Below are positions 34,322 to 43,367 of a DNA stretch of 64,000 nucleotides, in pieces (positions within the stretch are counted from its first letter, which is position 1; each line of letters opens with the position of its first letter). The DNA comes from JAICXG01 sp036825615 (GTDB lineage Bacteria > Verrucomicrobiota > Verrucomicrobiia > Chthoniobacterales > UBA10450). The notes under the pieces were generated by a model that worked only from the letters and a program-made list of their open reading frames with translations, made no database searches and was not told where the DNA came from. Position numbers and translations under genes: made by a program. The stretch covers positions 1 to 64,000 of the forward strand of contig DAISXY010000005.1 in assembly GCA_036825615.1 (NCBI GenBank), written 5' to 3'.

Positions 34322-34576
34322 CTAACTCCGCTTGCCGATAATCAGCCGGTAAATCAGGAGCAGGATCATCGCTCCGATCACGGACATGATCCAGCCGGCA
34401 GCATAATTTTGACCCCAGAAAATCCGCCCGATCCAGGTGCCAACAAAGGCACCCGCGATACCAAGCAGGATGGTGATGATGCAGCCGCCCGGATCTCGGC
34501 CGGGCATGAGGAGTTTGGCGATAGCGCCGACGATAAGACCGATGACGAGTGTCCAGATAATGGCGGCGAGTGTCAT
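34322..34576 (-). CDS. GlsB/YeaQ/YmgE family membrane protein
   Basis: This 84-residue protein has three hydrophobic helices separated by the family signature GAIAKLLMPGRDPGGCIITILLG, which also matches transglycosylase-associated proteins. Such proteins are small stress-linked inner-membrane proteins of unknown activity. The ATG at 34576 starts the first helix; the longer open frame upstream is not conserved. Confidence 0.9.
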   Translation of the reverse strand: MTLAAIIWTLVIGLIVGAIAKLLMPGRDPGGCIITILLGIAGAFVGTWIGRIFWGQNYAAGWIMSVIGAMILLLIYRLIIGKRS

Positions 34577-34664
34577 GGGCGCGATCGTAGAAGGCCGATT
34601 CGTCGGAAGCAACCGAATTGTGGCGATGTCGGTTCGATGGCCGGTCGAATTGCGTCGCGGACTG

Positions 34665-34688
34665 CCGGGGGGCCCGGCCGGTTCCAAT
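34665..34688 (-). repeat. Intergenic repeat, family R1, degenerate copy
   Basis: GGCCCGGCCGGTTCCAAT is the reverse of a mutated R1 unit and lies 22 bases from an intact copy in the opposite orientation. Confidence 0.45.
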
Positions 34689-34710
34689 GTCTAACTGCTC
34701 AGGTGCGCGA

Positions 34711-34736
34711 TTGGAGCCGGCCCGCCCCCGGGCCGC
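34711..34736 (+). repeat. Intergenic palindromic repeat, family R1
   Basis: TTGGAGCCGGCCCGCCC with the hairpin GGCCCG-CCCC-CGGGCC, directly after the serA stop (serA is on the opposite strand). Confidence 0.75.
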
Positions 34737-34743
34737 TCACAGC

Positions 34744-36333
34744 TCACAACTGCACCACCTGTGCGGCGTGGATGTCCTCGTTCGCGCAGATGGCGGCCAG
34801 CACTTCCTCGCCCGGTGCAGTGTCGAGGTTGAGGACGGTGAGGGCGCGGCCGCCCGCCTGGTTCCGGCTCAGCGACATGGTCGCGATGTTGACGCCGTGC
34901 TCGCCTAACAACGTCCCAATCCGGCCAATCATCCCCGGGCGATCGGTGTTTTCGAGCACCAGGATCACGCCCTGCGGACGCGCTTCCACCGGCCGGCTGT
35001 TGATGCTCACAATCCGCGGCGTCGCGCCGAAAAATGCGCCCGCTACGGAGAGCGTTTTGCCTTCCGCCTTCGCCGTCAGTTCGATCAGGTCGGTGTAATC
35101 GCCCGGCGCGCTCAGGCGCGACTCGGTGATTTTCAAGCCTAACGAATCGGCAAAGGCGGGGGCGTTGACTTCGTTGATTTCCTCGCCGCCCGCGAGCTGG
35201 AGGAAACCCTTCAAAATCGCGCGCGTGATCGCAGTCGTGTCGGCTTCGTTCACTTTCCCGCTGTAGTTAATGTGCAGGCTCTCGACCCGCTTCGGCGCGA
35301 GCTGGGAGAGGAAACGCCCGAGCTTTTCCCCGAAGCGCAGATGCGGAGCGATAATCGCGAGCGTCCTGGCATCGATACTCGGCATGTTGATCGCGTTGCG
35401 GATCACGCCTTCGAGGAGCGCGGCGCGAATCGCCTGCGCAATTTCGATCCCGACGCTCTCCTGCGCTTCCAGCGTCGAGGCGCCGAGGTGCGGAGTGAGG
35501 ATCAGGTTTGGCGCCGCGCGTAGCGCCGAGTGAGGCGGCAAGGGTTCGATTTCGAAAACATCGAGCGCCGCCGCTGCAACCTGGCCGCTGCCTAACGACT
35601 CAAGCAGCGCCGCCTCGTCAATCAGTCCGCCGCGCGCGCAGTTGATCAGGCGCACGCCGCGTTTGCACTTCGCAAGTCGCGCCGCGTTGAGCAGGTGGCG
35701 TGTGTCGGCCGTGAGCGGGGTGTGCAGGGTGATGAAATCGGCCAGCGGCAACAGCTCGCCCAAGTCCTCGATCAGTTCGACTTGGAGCGAGCGCGCCCGA
35801 CTCGAGGAGAGATAGGGATCATACGCAAGGACGCGCATCCCAAACGCGATCGCGCGCCGGCTCAACTCGGACCCGATCCGCCCCATCCCGATAATGCCTA
35901 ACGTTTTGTTGTAAAGCTCCGTTCCCTGGAATTGCTTCCGATCCCATTTCCCCGCCTGAAGGCTGGCGTGCGCCTGCGGGATTTTGCGCGCGACCGAAAC
36001 GAGAAGCGAGAACGCATGCTCAGCCGTGGAAATGGTGTTGCCACCCGGCGTGTTCATCACGATCACCCCGCGACGGGTGGCGGCTTCCACGTCCACATTA
36101 TCAACCCCCACCCCGGCACGTCCGACTACGCGCAGCCGGGTCGCGGCGTTTAAGATCGGCGCCGTCACTTTCGTCTCGCTCCGAACGACGATCGCGCTGA
36201 ATTCCGGAACAATCTTGAGCAGCTCCGCCTCACTTAAACCGGTGCGCACCACCACTTCGAGCGCCTCGCCCGCCGACAGTTCATCAATCCCGCGTTGCGC
36301 GATCGGATCGGCGATGAGGATTTTCTGTGCCAT
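34744..36333 (-). CDS. serA: D-3-phosphoglycerate dehydrogenase
   Basis: This 529-residue enzyme is the long form of PGDH: substrate domain, NAD-binding GIIGMGRIGSELSRRA, catalytic Arg/Glu/His region (NCARGGLIDEAAL, HLGASTLEAQ), an ASB allosteric domain and a C-terminal ACT domain (ILVLENTDRPGMIGRIGTLL) that usually binds serine for feedback. It begins serine synthesis. It lies 19 bases downstream of an amino-acid-type permease gene on the same strand, so serine synthesis and uptake may be co-regulated. Confidence 0.94.
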   Translation of the reverse strand: MAQKILIADPIAQRGIDELSAGEALEVVVRTGLSEAELLKIVPEFSAIVVRSETKVTAPILNAATRLRVVGRAGVGVDNVDVEAATRRGVIVMNTPGGNTISTAEHAFSLLVSVARKIPQAHASLQAGKWDRKQFQGTELYNKTLGIIGMGRIGSELSRRAIAFGMRVLAYDPYLSSSRARSLQVELIEDLGELLPLADFITLHTPLTADTRHLLNAARLAKCKRGVRLINCARGGLIDEAALLESLGSGQVAAAALDVFEIEPLPPHSALRAAPNLILTPHLGASTLEAQESVGIEIAQAIRAALLEGVIRNAINMPSIDARTLAIIAPHLRFGEKLGRFLSQLAPKRVESLHINYSGKVNEADTTAITRAILKGFLQLAGGEEINEVNAPAFADSLGLKITESRLSAPGDYTDLIELTAKAEGKTLSVAGAFFGATPRIVSINSRPVEARPQGVILVLENTDRPGMIGRIGTLLGEHGVNIATMSLSRNQAGGRALTVLNLDTAPGEEVLAAICANEDIHAAQVVQL

Positions 36334-36352
36334 CGGGAACTCCGACCATCAC

Positions 36353-38182
36353 TTAACCAAAAATCACAAGCCGAATGGAATCGGGAAGATGCTGCGCAAT
36401 CTGGGTCGCGACGCTCCCGCGCAGGAGATCGGCGATCGTGCGCCGCTGCGACGCCCCGAGGATGATGTAATCCACCCCGAGGGTCGCCGCGAGATCGAGA
36501 ATCGTCGCCGCCGCGTCCTCACTCACGGCGAAAATTGGCTGCACACATACCCCGCGCGTTTCACCCTCACGCAACATCAGGCTCATGATCGCGTTCGCCT
36601 GCGGGTCGTTCTGCCATTTCGCGCGTTTGGGCGCGACCGGCGCGCTGGAAAAATAAACCGCGATCTCCTTCACATAAACCACGCAAAGCACCGCCTTGCG
36701 CAGCTGCGCTTCCTCGAGCGCGAAATTAAGCACCGGGTTGATCCCGCGCGCCGCGACCATGATCTTTTGCCCTTCCTCGAGCCGCGGCTGCATCGTCGCG
36801 GGTAACTCCGGCACGACCATCGCCGCCACTTCCCGGGTCATGGTCACGGTCTTGAGCCCGGAAAGCTTGTGCGAATAGGCGCGAAGAACAAAACCGACAC
36901 CCAGAACACAGATGGCAAAGAAAAGCGCGTCCGGTTTCGTCTTCGCAATCGTGAGCTCGACGGCGGCGAGGATGACGAAGGTGACGCCCATCAGCAGCCG
37001 CTGCCACCAGCTGAGGTCCAGCTTCTTGTTGAAGGTGCACGACCCGAGATTGACCGTGATCGCGCCGACCACGCCGATCGCGTAGAGCCCGGCGAGCGCT
37101 TCGAAGTCGCGCGTCACCGCGAGGACGAGGATTGGGATTCCGACCGCAACCGCGAGCGGATATTTCGGAACGCCGTGGCGATTGAGGCGGGCGAGTTGTT
37201 TCGGCATCTCGCCATCCTGCGCCATCATGTAGACGACGCCGATGAGCGCGACGGCCGCGGTGTTGACCGCACTGAAAAGCAGGAATCCAAAGACAATCCC
37301 GACGACGAAACCGAACGCGTCGCCAAACCAGGAGGCGATCGTGAGCGAGCCGTAGTGCTCACCGAGAAAGCGCAGCATGTCTTGTGAATGCTGTCCCAAT
37401 TCCGGCGCATACATCTTCGGCATCGAGAGCATGGCCCAGCCGAGCAGCGCCGTTCCGGCAACCACCTCGATCGCCACCGGGATGATCGCCTTTGCCGCGG
37501 TGCGTGTGACCTTCGGTTTGTCCGGAGTCGAGTTGCGATCGAGCTTCATCACACCGGTGATGTTTGCGACCGCTTCCACCCCGCTGAGGGCGAGAATCAC
37601 CCCGACAAATTGCGTCCAGAGGACGGTCAGGTTTTCATGCGGCGGTTCGAGATGCGCGGTCGACAACCACCGGCTCGCAAGCAGGATAATTGTGATCACG
37701 GTCAGCACCGCCGGGACCGCGAGATAGATCGAGACACTTCCGCTGTGTCTCGGGCCGAAATAGTTGATCACGCCCACGACCAGCACGAGCCCCATGGTCG
37801 CGACCCGCGCATATTGCGGCGGGACCCCAAAGTAGCTCGCCGCCGCCCACCCGCTTAACGCCGCCGTGACAATGAAATTGGCGACCAGCAACAGCGCCCC
37901 GGTCGAGGCGAGAAAACGGCTCTGCTCTCGCGCCGCCGAGTAAACCCCGCCGCCATCGGGAAAATGCGCGCAGACGATGATGTAGTTGAATCCCACGACC
38001 GCGGTCAGCGCGCAGACCGCGAGAATGAGCGGGAAAGAGGAAAACCCGGCGGCGACAAACGCCAACCCAATGACGTAGGCCTTGCTCGTGCCCCAGTCCC
38101 CGTAGAGGAGGGCGGCGGCGCGTTTCCAATCAACATTGCGAGGGCGATGGACGCCGGGCGTTTCAACAACGGGTTCTGCCAT
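36353..38182 (-). CDS. APC-family permease fused to a C-terminal universal stress protein domain
   Basis: The 609-residue protein has about 12 membrane helices of the APC superfamily (from DWGTSKAYVIGLAFVAAGF to FFAICVLGVGFVLRAY), then a soluble C-terminal part (about 465-609) with the UspA ATP-binding pattern VDYIILGASQRRTIADLLRGSVATQI. It probably imports an amino acid or similar solute, with the USP domain sensing energy or nucleotide state; this is inference. The start is uncertain: 38182 (MAEPVVET) or 38212. It is followed by serA after 19 bases. Confidence 0.88.
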   Translation of the reverse strand: MAEPVVETPGVHRPRNVDWKRAAALLYGDWGTSKAYVIGLAFVAAGFSSFPLILAVCALTAVVGFNYIIVCAHFPDGGGVYSAAREQSRFLASTGALLLVANFIVTAALSGWAAASYFGVPPQYARVATMGLVLVVGVINYFGPRHSGSVSIYLAVPAVLTVITIILLASRWLSTAHLEPPHENLTVLWTQFVGVILALSGVEAVANITGVMKLDRNSTPDKPKVTRTAAKAIIPVAIEVVAGTALLGWAMLSMPKMYAPELGQHSQDMLRFLGEHYGSLTIASWFGDAFGFVVGIVFGFLLFSAVNTAAVALIGVVYMMAQDGEMPKQLARLNRHGVPKYPLAVAVGIPILVLAVTRDFEALAGLYAIGVVGAITVNLGSCTFNKKLDLSWWQRLLMGVTFVILAAVELTIAKTKPDALFFAICVLGVGFVLRAYSHKLSGLKTVTMTREVAAMVVPELPATMQPRLEEGQKIMVAARGINPVLNFALEEAQLRKAVLCVVYVKEIAVYFSSAPVAPKRAKWQNDPQANAIMSLMLREGETRGVCVQPIFAVSEDAAATILDLAATLGVDYIILGASQRRTIADLLRGSVATQIAQHLPDSIRLVIFG

Positions 38183-38251
38183 GCCGGATGCGAGTGCCAG
38201 TAACCGATGCATCCTTGGGCGGAGCAAGCGGTTTCTCGCGCCTTCCGCCGC

Positions 38252-38695
38252 TCATCCTGATCGGAGTCCTGTGTGGGTAGCGCGGCGGAAGCTTACGGCA
38301 CGCTGAACTCCGTCCCGCCCCGGGGTGTAGTCCTCGAGCGCAAGCGAATCGACCAGGAAACTAAAACCACGCAGCCCGCAAAAAACCGATTTCCTGGCAA
38401 TGAGATTGTGCCCCGCCGCGCTCAGAATGTCATTCAGCTTCGCCGCCGAGACAGTGACCGTGATCGTCGAGTTGGCTTGATCGATCGCCCCACCGTCCGC
38501 TGTTCCGACAATCGTATCTGTGGTGCCGCCGTCAAAGTCACGAACCGTCGTCCCATATTGGTAAGTTGGGACGCCGTTGTCATCTGTGCTCGCCTGGACC
38601 CGCGCAGGCAACAGACAGACGCACACGGCCGCGGCTAATCTGACTAGCGTAATTGCCTGAGCTTTGACGAAGGTGAGCAGCCTGGGTGTTAACAT
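38252..38695 (-). CDS. Secreted protein, unknown
   Basis: This 147-residue protein has a signal peptide (LVRLAAAVCVCLLPARVQAS) and a mature part rich in Asp/Thr/Gly with repeated TTDTIVGTADGG-type turns, then VFCGLRGFSFLVDSLALEDY. It may be a small adhesin-like or carbohydrate-binding protein, or a shortened remnant of a larger secreted protein, since the C-terminus is basic and unstructured. The signal peptide fits the ATG at 38695. Confidence 0.6.
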   Translation of the reverse strand: MLTPRLLTFVKAQAITLVRLAAAVCVCLLPARVQASTDDNGVPTYQYGTTVRDFDGGTTDTIVGTADGGAIDQANSTITVTVSAAKLNDILSAAGHNLIARKSVFCGLRGFSFLVDSLALEDYTPGRDGVQRAVSFRRATHTGLRSG

Positions 38696-38953
38696 GGCAT
38701 GAGATCCGGTTGAATTACGCTCGGTTTGCTGCCTCGAATTCGTGTTTTACCGTCGATCCGGACGCATGGCCGCGCCTGCGCACGAACCTGCAGAAACAGA
38801 GTGGTGTATGATTGGATTACGAGAATTTAAGCAATTAGTGCAACCAAAAGCGGTCCCTTGCCAAATCCGCAGCCTTATACTCGTTAGGCCGACGATGAGC
38901 CTGACCGCATCCGGGGTCGGCCGCACGACAGGCTCGCTGCGAATTCTTTCCTG

Positions 38954-39778
38954 TTGGATCATTCGCGCTCGCCCGCTTACATTGCCGGTCACAATGGCTC
39001 GCTCGCTTTGATCTGCTTCGTCATCAATCTGGACACCGCGCCTGAGCGCTGGTCTTTTGTCCAGAAATCGTTCGCCGCGAGCCGCTGCATCCTGCGCAGA
39101 GTCTCGGCGATTGACGTGCAGTCGCTCGAATTCCCGAACCCAAATTTTTCCGAGCATCTCTATCGTTGGTTTCATGGTCGCACCGTCAACCGCCGCGAAC
39201 TCGCCTGCTATCTGAGCCATCTGAAGGCGATTCAGACATTTCTCGAAAGCAATGAAAGCCACGGCATCATCGCCGAGGATGACATAACTCTGCGCCCGGA
39301 CTTTGATCTTGCGGTTGATGCGGCATTAGCATACTCGCGCTACTGGAACATTTTGCGCCTGACCGGTCTGAGTGAGGGTCATCCCGTGACAGTTCTTCCG
39401 CTTTGCAAGCCCTATTGGCTTTGCATTAATCGCGGTCGACTCAAAGGAGCTGGTGCTTACATTATCGATCGCTCTGCCGCCCGCGCTTTGCTAGAGCATC
39501 TCTTGCCCATGCGCCTCCCATACGATCACGCGCTCGATCGGGAATGGCTCTGGGGGCTGCGCGCCGCTTACCTTTTGCCTTTTCCAGCGAGCCAGACAGA
39601 GAGCGAGTTTCTTTCCTCGGTCCAACCGGGGATTTACCCAAAGTTATCACTCGCGCAGCGCGTTCTTAGCACTTACCCCTACCAGGCAGTGAACGAGCTG
39701 TCGCGCTGGCTTTTTCGCCTTCGTTCCGTTCTTCAAATCAGGCTCGCCGCGAAGGCGCAAAGTCAAGACTCAGTTTGA
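38954..39778 (+). CDS. Glycosyltransferase family 25 (LPS biosynthesis-type)
   Basis: This protein of up to 274 residues has the GT25 pattern: VINLDTAPERW at the start, RRVSAIDV, the acceptor/donor region RRELACYLSHLKAIQTFLES, the metal-binding EDDITLRPDF, and a KGAGAYIIDRSAA segment near the C-terminal helices. It probably adds galactose or a related sugar to LPS or a surface glycan. The start could be TTG at 38954 or TTG at 39008; both precede the first strand. A TCGTTAGGC motif lies 66 bases upstream. Confidence 0.82.
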   Translation: MDHSRSPAYIAGHNGSLALICFVINLDTAPERWSFVQKSFAASRCILRRVSAIDVQSLEFPNPNFSEHLYRWFHGRTVNRRELACYLSHLKAIQTFLESNESHGIIAEDDITLRPDFDLAVDAALAYSRYWNILRLTGLSEGHPVTVLPLCKPYWLCINRGRLKGAGAYIIDRSAARALLEHLLPMRLPYDHALDREWLWGLRAAYLLPFPASQTESEFLSSVQPGIYPKLSLAQRVLSTYPYQAVNELSRWLFRLRSVLQIRLAAKAQSQDSV

Positions 39779-40078
39779 AGATAAGTCGACCTGGATTTGC
39801 GAGGCTGCCGCGGCTTGTTTAATCTGATTACCCTTTACTCACACCTCAGAGACAGAATTGACCGCTTTAAGCGGTCGAGCTTAACAAGGGCCGTGCAAAA
39901 ACTGGACCCCAGATCACGTGTTGCACGGCACCAGGACATCAGGCTGATCCGGCGCCCGGAAGAAGCTATTAGCGGGCCAATCCACCCGACGACGCTGCAA
40001 GCGCGCACCAGTTCACCCGGCTTTTCGTTTCGGTCAGGCTTTACTCGGGTTTTTGAATTCTCCTATCATCCGCACCTT
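39779..40078. other. 300-base intergenic region
   Basis: No gene seen. It contains a perfect short palindrome (39860-39876) described separately. The open frame running through it has no coding character before the carbonic anhydrase start. Confidence 0.5.
39860..39876. promoter_or_regulatory. 17-base palindrome, possible operator or hairpin
   Basis: GACCGCTTTAAGCGGTC is a perfect inverted repeat (8-bp arms, one central base) about 80 bases after the GT25 stop and 200 bases before carbonic anhydrase. There is no T-tract, so an operator is as likely as a terminator. Confidence 0.4.
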
Positions 40079-40750
40079 ATGAAAAAGAAACCACACCTCT
40101 TCGCAGCAATGATTGGATTCCTCCTTGCCAGTCTGCCCTTTGTTTCCACGCAGACCTGGGCGGCCGATCCTTCCCAGGCAGTCAGCCCGGATGAAGCCAT
40201 AAACCGCCTCAAAGAGGGCAACAACCGCTTCGCCAGCGCAAAGGTTACTCAACCTAAACCGGTCGCCGAGCGCCGGGCGCAGACCGCGCAGTCGCAGCAT
40301 CCGTTCGCCATTCTCGTGGGGTGCGCCGACTCCCGCACCTCGCCCGAACTGGTCTTCGACCAAAATCTTGGCGATCTTTTTGTCGTCCGCACCGCTGGCA
40401 ACCTGATCGACGATCACGGCCTCGGCAGCATCGAATACGCGGTCGAACATCTCGGCGCGCGCCTCATCGTTGTGCTCGGCCACCAGCGTTGCGGCGCGGT
40501 CAACGCCGCCATGGAGTCGGCGACCGCGCCCGGCCACATCAACTCATTGGTTCGTGACATCCAGCCCGCGGTCCAGGCTGCCAGGGACAAGCCAGGTAAC
40601 GCGCTCGATAACGCGATCGCGGAAAATGCGAGAGAAGTAGCAGGTCGAATTCGCAGCCAGGCCCATCTCGGCGAGCTAGCCAGGTCGGTACGGATTATCC
40701 CCGCGATTTATAACCTGGATACCGGGAAAGTGAATTGGCTGCAGGAGTAG
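40079..40750 (+). CDS. Periplasmic beta-carbonic anhydrase
   Basis: This 223-residue protein has a signal peptide (FAAMIGFLLASLPFVSTQTWA) followed by a beta-class carbonic anhydrase. The zinc ligands are Cys and Asp in ILVGCADSRTSPE and His and Cys in VLGHQRCGAV. The active enzyme is a dimer or tetramer that interconverts CO2 and bicarbonate in the periplasm. The ATG at 40079 begins the signal peptide; the open frame upstream is non-coding. The gene is convergent with the next gene. Confidence 0.93.
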   Translation: MKKKPHLFAAMIGFLLASLPFVSTQTWAADPSQAVSPDEAINRLKEGNNRFASAKVTQPKPVAERRAQTAQSQHPFAILVGCADSRTSPELVFDQNLGDLFVVRTAGNLIDDHGLGSIEYAVEHLGARLIVVLGHQRCGAVNAAMESATAPGHINSLVRDIQPAVQAARDKPGNALDNAIAENAREVAGRIRSQAHLGELARSVRIIPAIYNLDTGKVNWLQE

Positions 40751-40833
40751 CTCCGGCGTCGAGGCGGCTGACTCGTTCCCGCGAGACGGTTCGTTCGCGA
40801 CCCCAGCGGACCTGATTGCGCTGCTGACTCTGC

Positions 40834-41457
40834 TCAGGATGATCCTGCTCGCTCCGAGCTATAGGAGCGGACAAATCCCGCGATCGCCTCGAGAATTCGC
40901 CGGTTAACTTCTTCCTGGCTGTCGCCCCGGGCCCGCAAATCTCGTTTCCTTACACCTAAGGAATGGTCGCCGCCTTCGACGAGATGGAGAAAATTCGGCG
41001 CGCTCATTTGGGCGCGCACCTTCTCGAGGAGATCGAGCGGGCAAAGCGGATCGCGCGTTCCCTGGACGAAGAGAATCGGTCTACCTAACGAGAATAAGAC
41101 TTGATCGCGTAAGTTGCTCCGGTCCCCCATCGCGCAGAGGGGGTAACCGAGGCAGATCAAGCCCGCGACTTCTTCTTCGAGGGCGAGATGACAGCCGACG
41201 CGGCCACCCATGCTCTTGCCGACAAGAAAAAGGAAGCTGTTGCTACCCGCTTTCTCGCGCGCGGCACCGAGCGCAGCCCGATGCGCCTCGATCAACTGCG
41301 GCAGGCGATCCGGTCGTTTCCGCCCTGCTCGTATGTAGTCGTAGTCGAAGGTCTCGACCGCGCCGATCTCTTCCAGCCGCGTCTTCCAGGCTTGCATCCA
41401 CGCACTGGAGGCAGACGCGCCGGCGCCCGGTGCAAAGAGAAAGAATAGGTCAGACAT
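40834..41457 (-). CDS. Alpha/beta hydrolase (KANL3/Tex30-like)
   Basis: This 207-residue hydrolase has an oxyanion segment FLFAPGAGASASSAWM, the nucleophile elbow GKSMGGRV, an acid strand ILFVQGTRDPLCP and a catalytic His in VEGGDHSL. The family is the KANL3/Tex30-like (YqiA-like) group of unknown substrate. The start at 41457 overlaps the frame of the repeat upstream. It is divergent from the threonine dehydratase gene. Confidence 0.82.
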   Translation of the reverse strand: MSDLFFLFAPGAGASASSAWMQAWKTRLEEIGAVETFDYDYIRAGRKRPDRLPQLIEAHRAALGAAREKAGSNSFLFLVGKSMGGRVGCHLALEEEVAGLICLGYPLCAMGDRSNLRDQVLFSLGRPILFVQGTRDPLCPLDLLEKVRAQMSAPNFLHLVEGGDHSLGVRKRDLRARGDSQEEVNRRILEAIAGFVRSYSSERAGSS

Positions 41458-41599
41458 GCGCGCGAGAGATGAAGAATTCCCCACTCCTCTTTCCTCGAAC
41501 TGTCGTAATTTGGCAATCCTCGATCAGGGTCGGAGCCGATTTCACCATCCTAAAATCCTGCGCTCATGCCTGGTCGCCTGGTTCTTGAAAGCAAGCGAT

Positions 41600-41685
41600 C
41601 CACAGATTTCGCACACTGGCGCAGAATGTCTTCGAGGCATGTCATTTCGCCATTTCAAATCTGCGCAAATCTGCGAAATCTGTGG
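41600..41685. repeat. CACAGATTT-type inverted repeat
   Basis: CCACAGATTTCGCACACTGG (41600-41619) is the inverse of the arm ending GCGAAATCTGTGG (41661-41685). The two 25-base arms differ at about four positions. The right arm ends 8 bases before the threonine dehydratase ATG, so it would block or affect the ribosome site if transcribed. Confidence 0.7.
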
Positions 41686-41692
41686 ACGAATC

Positions 41693-42664
41693 ATGGAACA
41701 ACTTCGGCCCGTCCGTCCAATCGAGCTTGCCGCGATCCGGGCCGCGCGTGATCGGATCGCGGGCACGATTATGCGCACACCGCTCGTTAGGCTGGAGCTT
41801 GGGCCAGGCTTTCCCGAGGTGCGGCTAAAACTCGAGAATCTTCAGCCGATCAACGCTTATAAGTTGCGCGGGGCGGCAAACGCGGTCGCGCTTTTGTCCG
41901 AAGCGGAGCGGGCGCGCGGTGTCTGGACAATCAGTGCCGGCAACGCCGGCCAGGGTGTCGCCTACGCGGCTCGCCAGGCCGGTGTGCCGTGCACGGTGGT
42001 CGCGATCGAGACCGCGCCGCAAGCCAAACTCGAGCGGATGCGCGCACTCGGCGCGGAGCTGGTGCTCGTGCCCTACGCTGTCGCGTGGAAGACGCTCGAG
42101 GAGCGAGCGTATCCCGGGGTCGAGGGAACTTTCATTCATCCCTTCGACGATGATGATTTCATTACCGGCCACGGCACCATGGGACTCGAGATTCTGGAAG
42201 ATTGCCCTGATGTTACCGTCGTCCTCGCCGCGATCGGCGGGGGCGGTTTGATAACGGGCGTCGGCAGCGCGCTCAAAGCGCTCCGGCCGCAGACGAAGAT
42301 CATCGGCGTCGAACCGGAAACGGCCGCGCCGATGGCCCGCTCGCTCGCGGCCGGCGCGCCACAGGAGTTTAAGGAATGGCAGGCTTCCTTCGTTGACGGC
42401 GCCGGCGGGCAAAGTGTTTTCCCTCGGATGTGGGAGCGGATGCGGCCGGTGATTGACGACTCGTTAGTCGTTAGTCTGGAAGCGACCCGTCAGGCGATGC
42501 GCCTGATGGCGGAAAAGGCGCGCGTCATTGCCGAAGGCGCAGGCGCGCTTCCACTTGCCGCCGTGCTCGCGGGTAAAGTAACAGGGCCGGGGCCGGTGGT
42601 CTGTGTCGTTTCCGGAGGTAACGTTGACTTGAAAAAATTCGCCGAGCTGATCGACGAGACGTAG
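41693..42664 (+). CDS. Threonine/serine dehydratase (PLP, fold type II)
   Basis: This 323-residue enzyme has the Schiff-base lysine K57 in INAYKLRGA, SAGNAGQGVAYAARQ, the glycine-rich PLP loop GGGGLITG and EGAGALPLAA near the C-terminus. Without a C-terminal ACT domain it is a catabolic-type threonine/serine dehydratase, making 2-oxobutyrate or pyruvate. 2-Oxobutyrate can lead to propionyl-CoA, which links it to the prp genes of this window only by pathway, not by operon. The start at 41693 is right after the inverted repeat. Confidence 0.88.
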   Translation: MEQLRPVRPIELAAIRAARDRIAGTIMRTPLVRLELGPGFPEVRLKLENLQPINAYKLRGAANAVALLSEAERARGVWTISAGNAGQGVAYAARQAGVPCTVVAIETAPQAKLERMRALGAELVLVPYAVAWKTLEERAYPGVEGTFIHPFDDDDFITGHGTMGLEILEDCPDVTVVLAAIGGGGLITGVGSALKALRPQTKIIGVEPETAAPMARSLAAGAPQEFKEWQASFVDGAGGQSVFPRMWERMRPVIDDSLVVSLEATRQAMRLMAEKARVIAEGAGALPLAAVLAGKVTGPGPVVCVVSGGNVDLKKFAELIDET

Positions 42665-42807
42665 CCTGGCAGTCAGCCTCTCGTATCTAACTATTGCCGG
42701 ACCTCAGTTGTTCACCACCAATAATGACATTGCCAAGCAGCACGTTATGCCCGGCCTAACGAAACCGCGACCCGAGGCATTTGCCAGCACCAAAGTCTGA
42801 GCCTGTC

Positions 42808-43281
42808 TTACGGCTGGAGCGAGCGCACCAGGTCACGGACCTTCTCGGCCTCGGGCGTGTTCCAGAAAATCACATCGGCGTCGTCGGTCGCGGAGGAAGA
42901 GAATTCTACTCGACCAATCCCGAGCAGACCAGTCAGGCCGGTCTTTTGCAGGTTAATGCTGCGGATATCGGAGATGCGGACCTCGTTCGAAACGCGATTG
43001 ACGATCCCGTAATCAACGCTGACCCGCTTATTAGTCACTGTGTAACGGCGCCGCCGCTTATCAATCTGGATCCAACAGATCAACAACAGGGCAATCACGA
43101 GCAACCCGGCCCGGGCCGCCCAAAGGATCAGGCCGAGATCGGGCAAAACGAGCCAGAAACTCGCAACCGCCGCCGCGAGCAGAATTAGAATCAAGATCCA
43201 CTTCCCGGTGTAATGGAGATTTGAGACTGTGCCGGTCCAGAGAACCTGCTCGGTGGTATGCGCTGGCGCGAGATCGCTCAT
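42808..43281 (-). CDS. PH domain (bPH2, DUF304) membrane protein
   Basis: This 157-residue protein has two membrane helices (KWILILILLAAAVASFWLVL and WAARAGLLVIALLLICWIQI) followed by the bacterial PH-type domain with RRRRYTVTNKRVSVDYGIVNR and SSSATDDADVIFWN. The domain is soluble and faces the cytoplasm; its ligand is unknown. The start at 43281 is chosen because the upstream residues are poorly conserved. Confidence 0.85.
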   Translation of the reverse strand: MSDLAPAHTTEQVLWTGTVSNLHYTGKWILILILLAAAVASFWLVLPDLGLILWAARAGLLVIALLLICWIQIDKRRRRYTVTNKRVSVDYGIVNRVSNEVRISDIRSINLQKTGLTGLLGIGRVEFSSSATDDADVIFWNTPEAEKVRDLVRSLQP

Positions 43282-43367
43282 GGATATTAACGCTCCAGCG
43301 CTATATCCAGTATTTGCTCTCCGATGCAAGCAGGCAAGGCCAGCGGTGCAATCGCCAGCTCGCTCAG

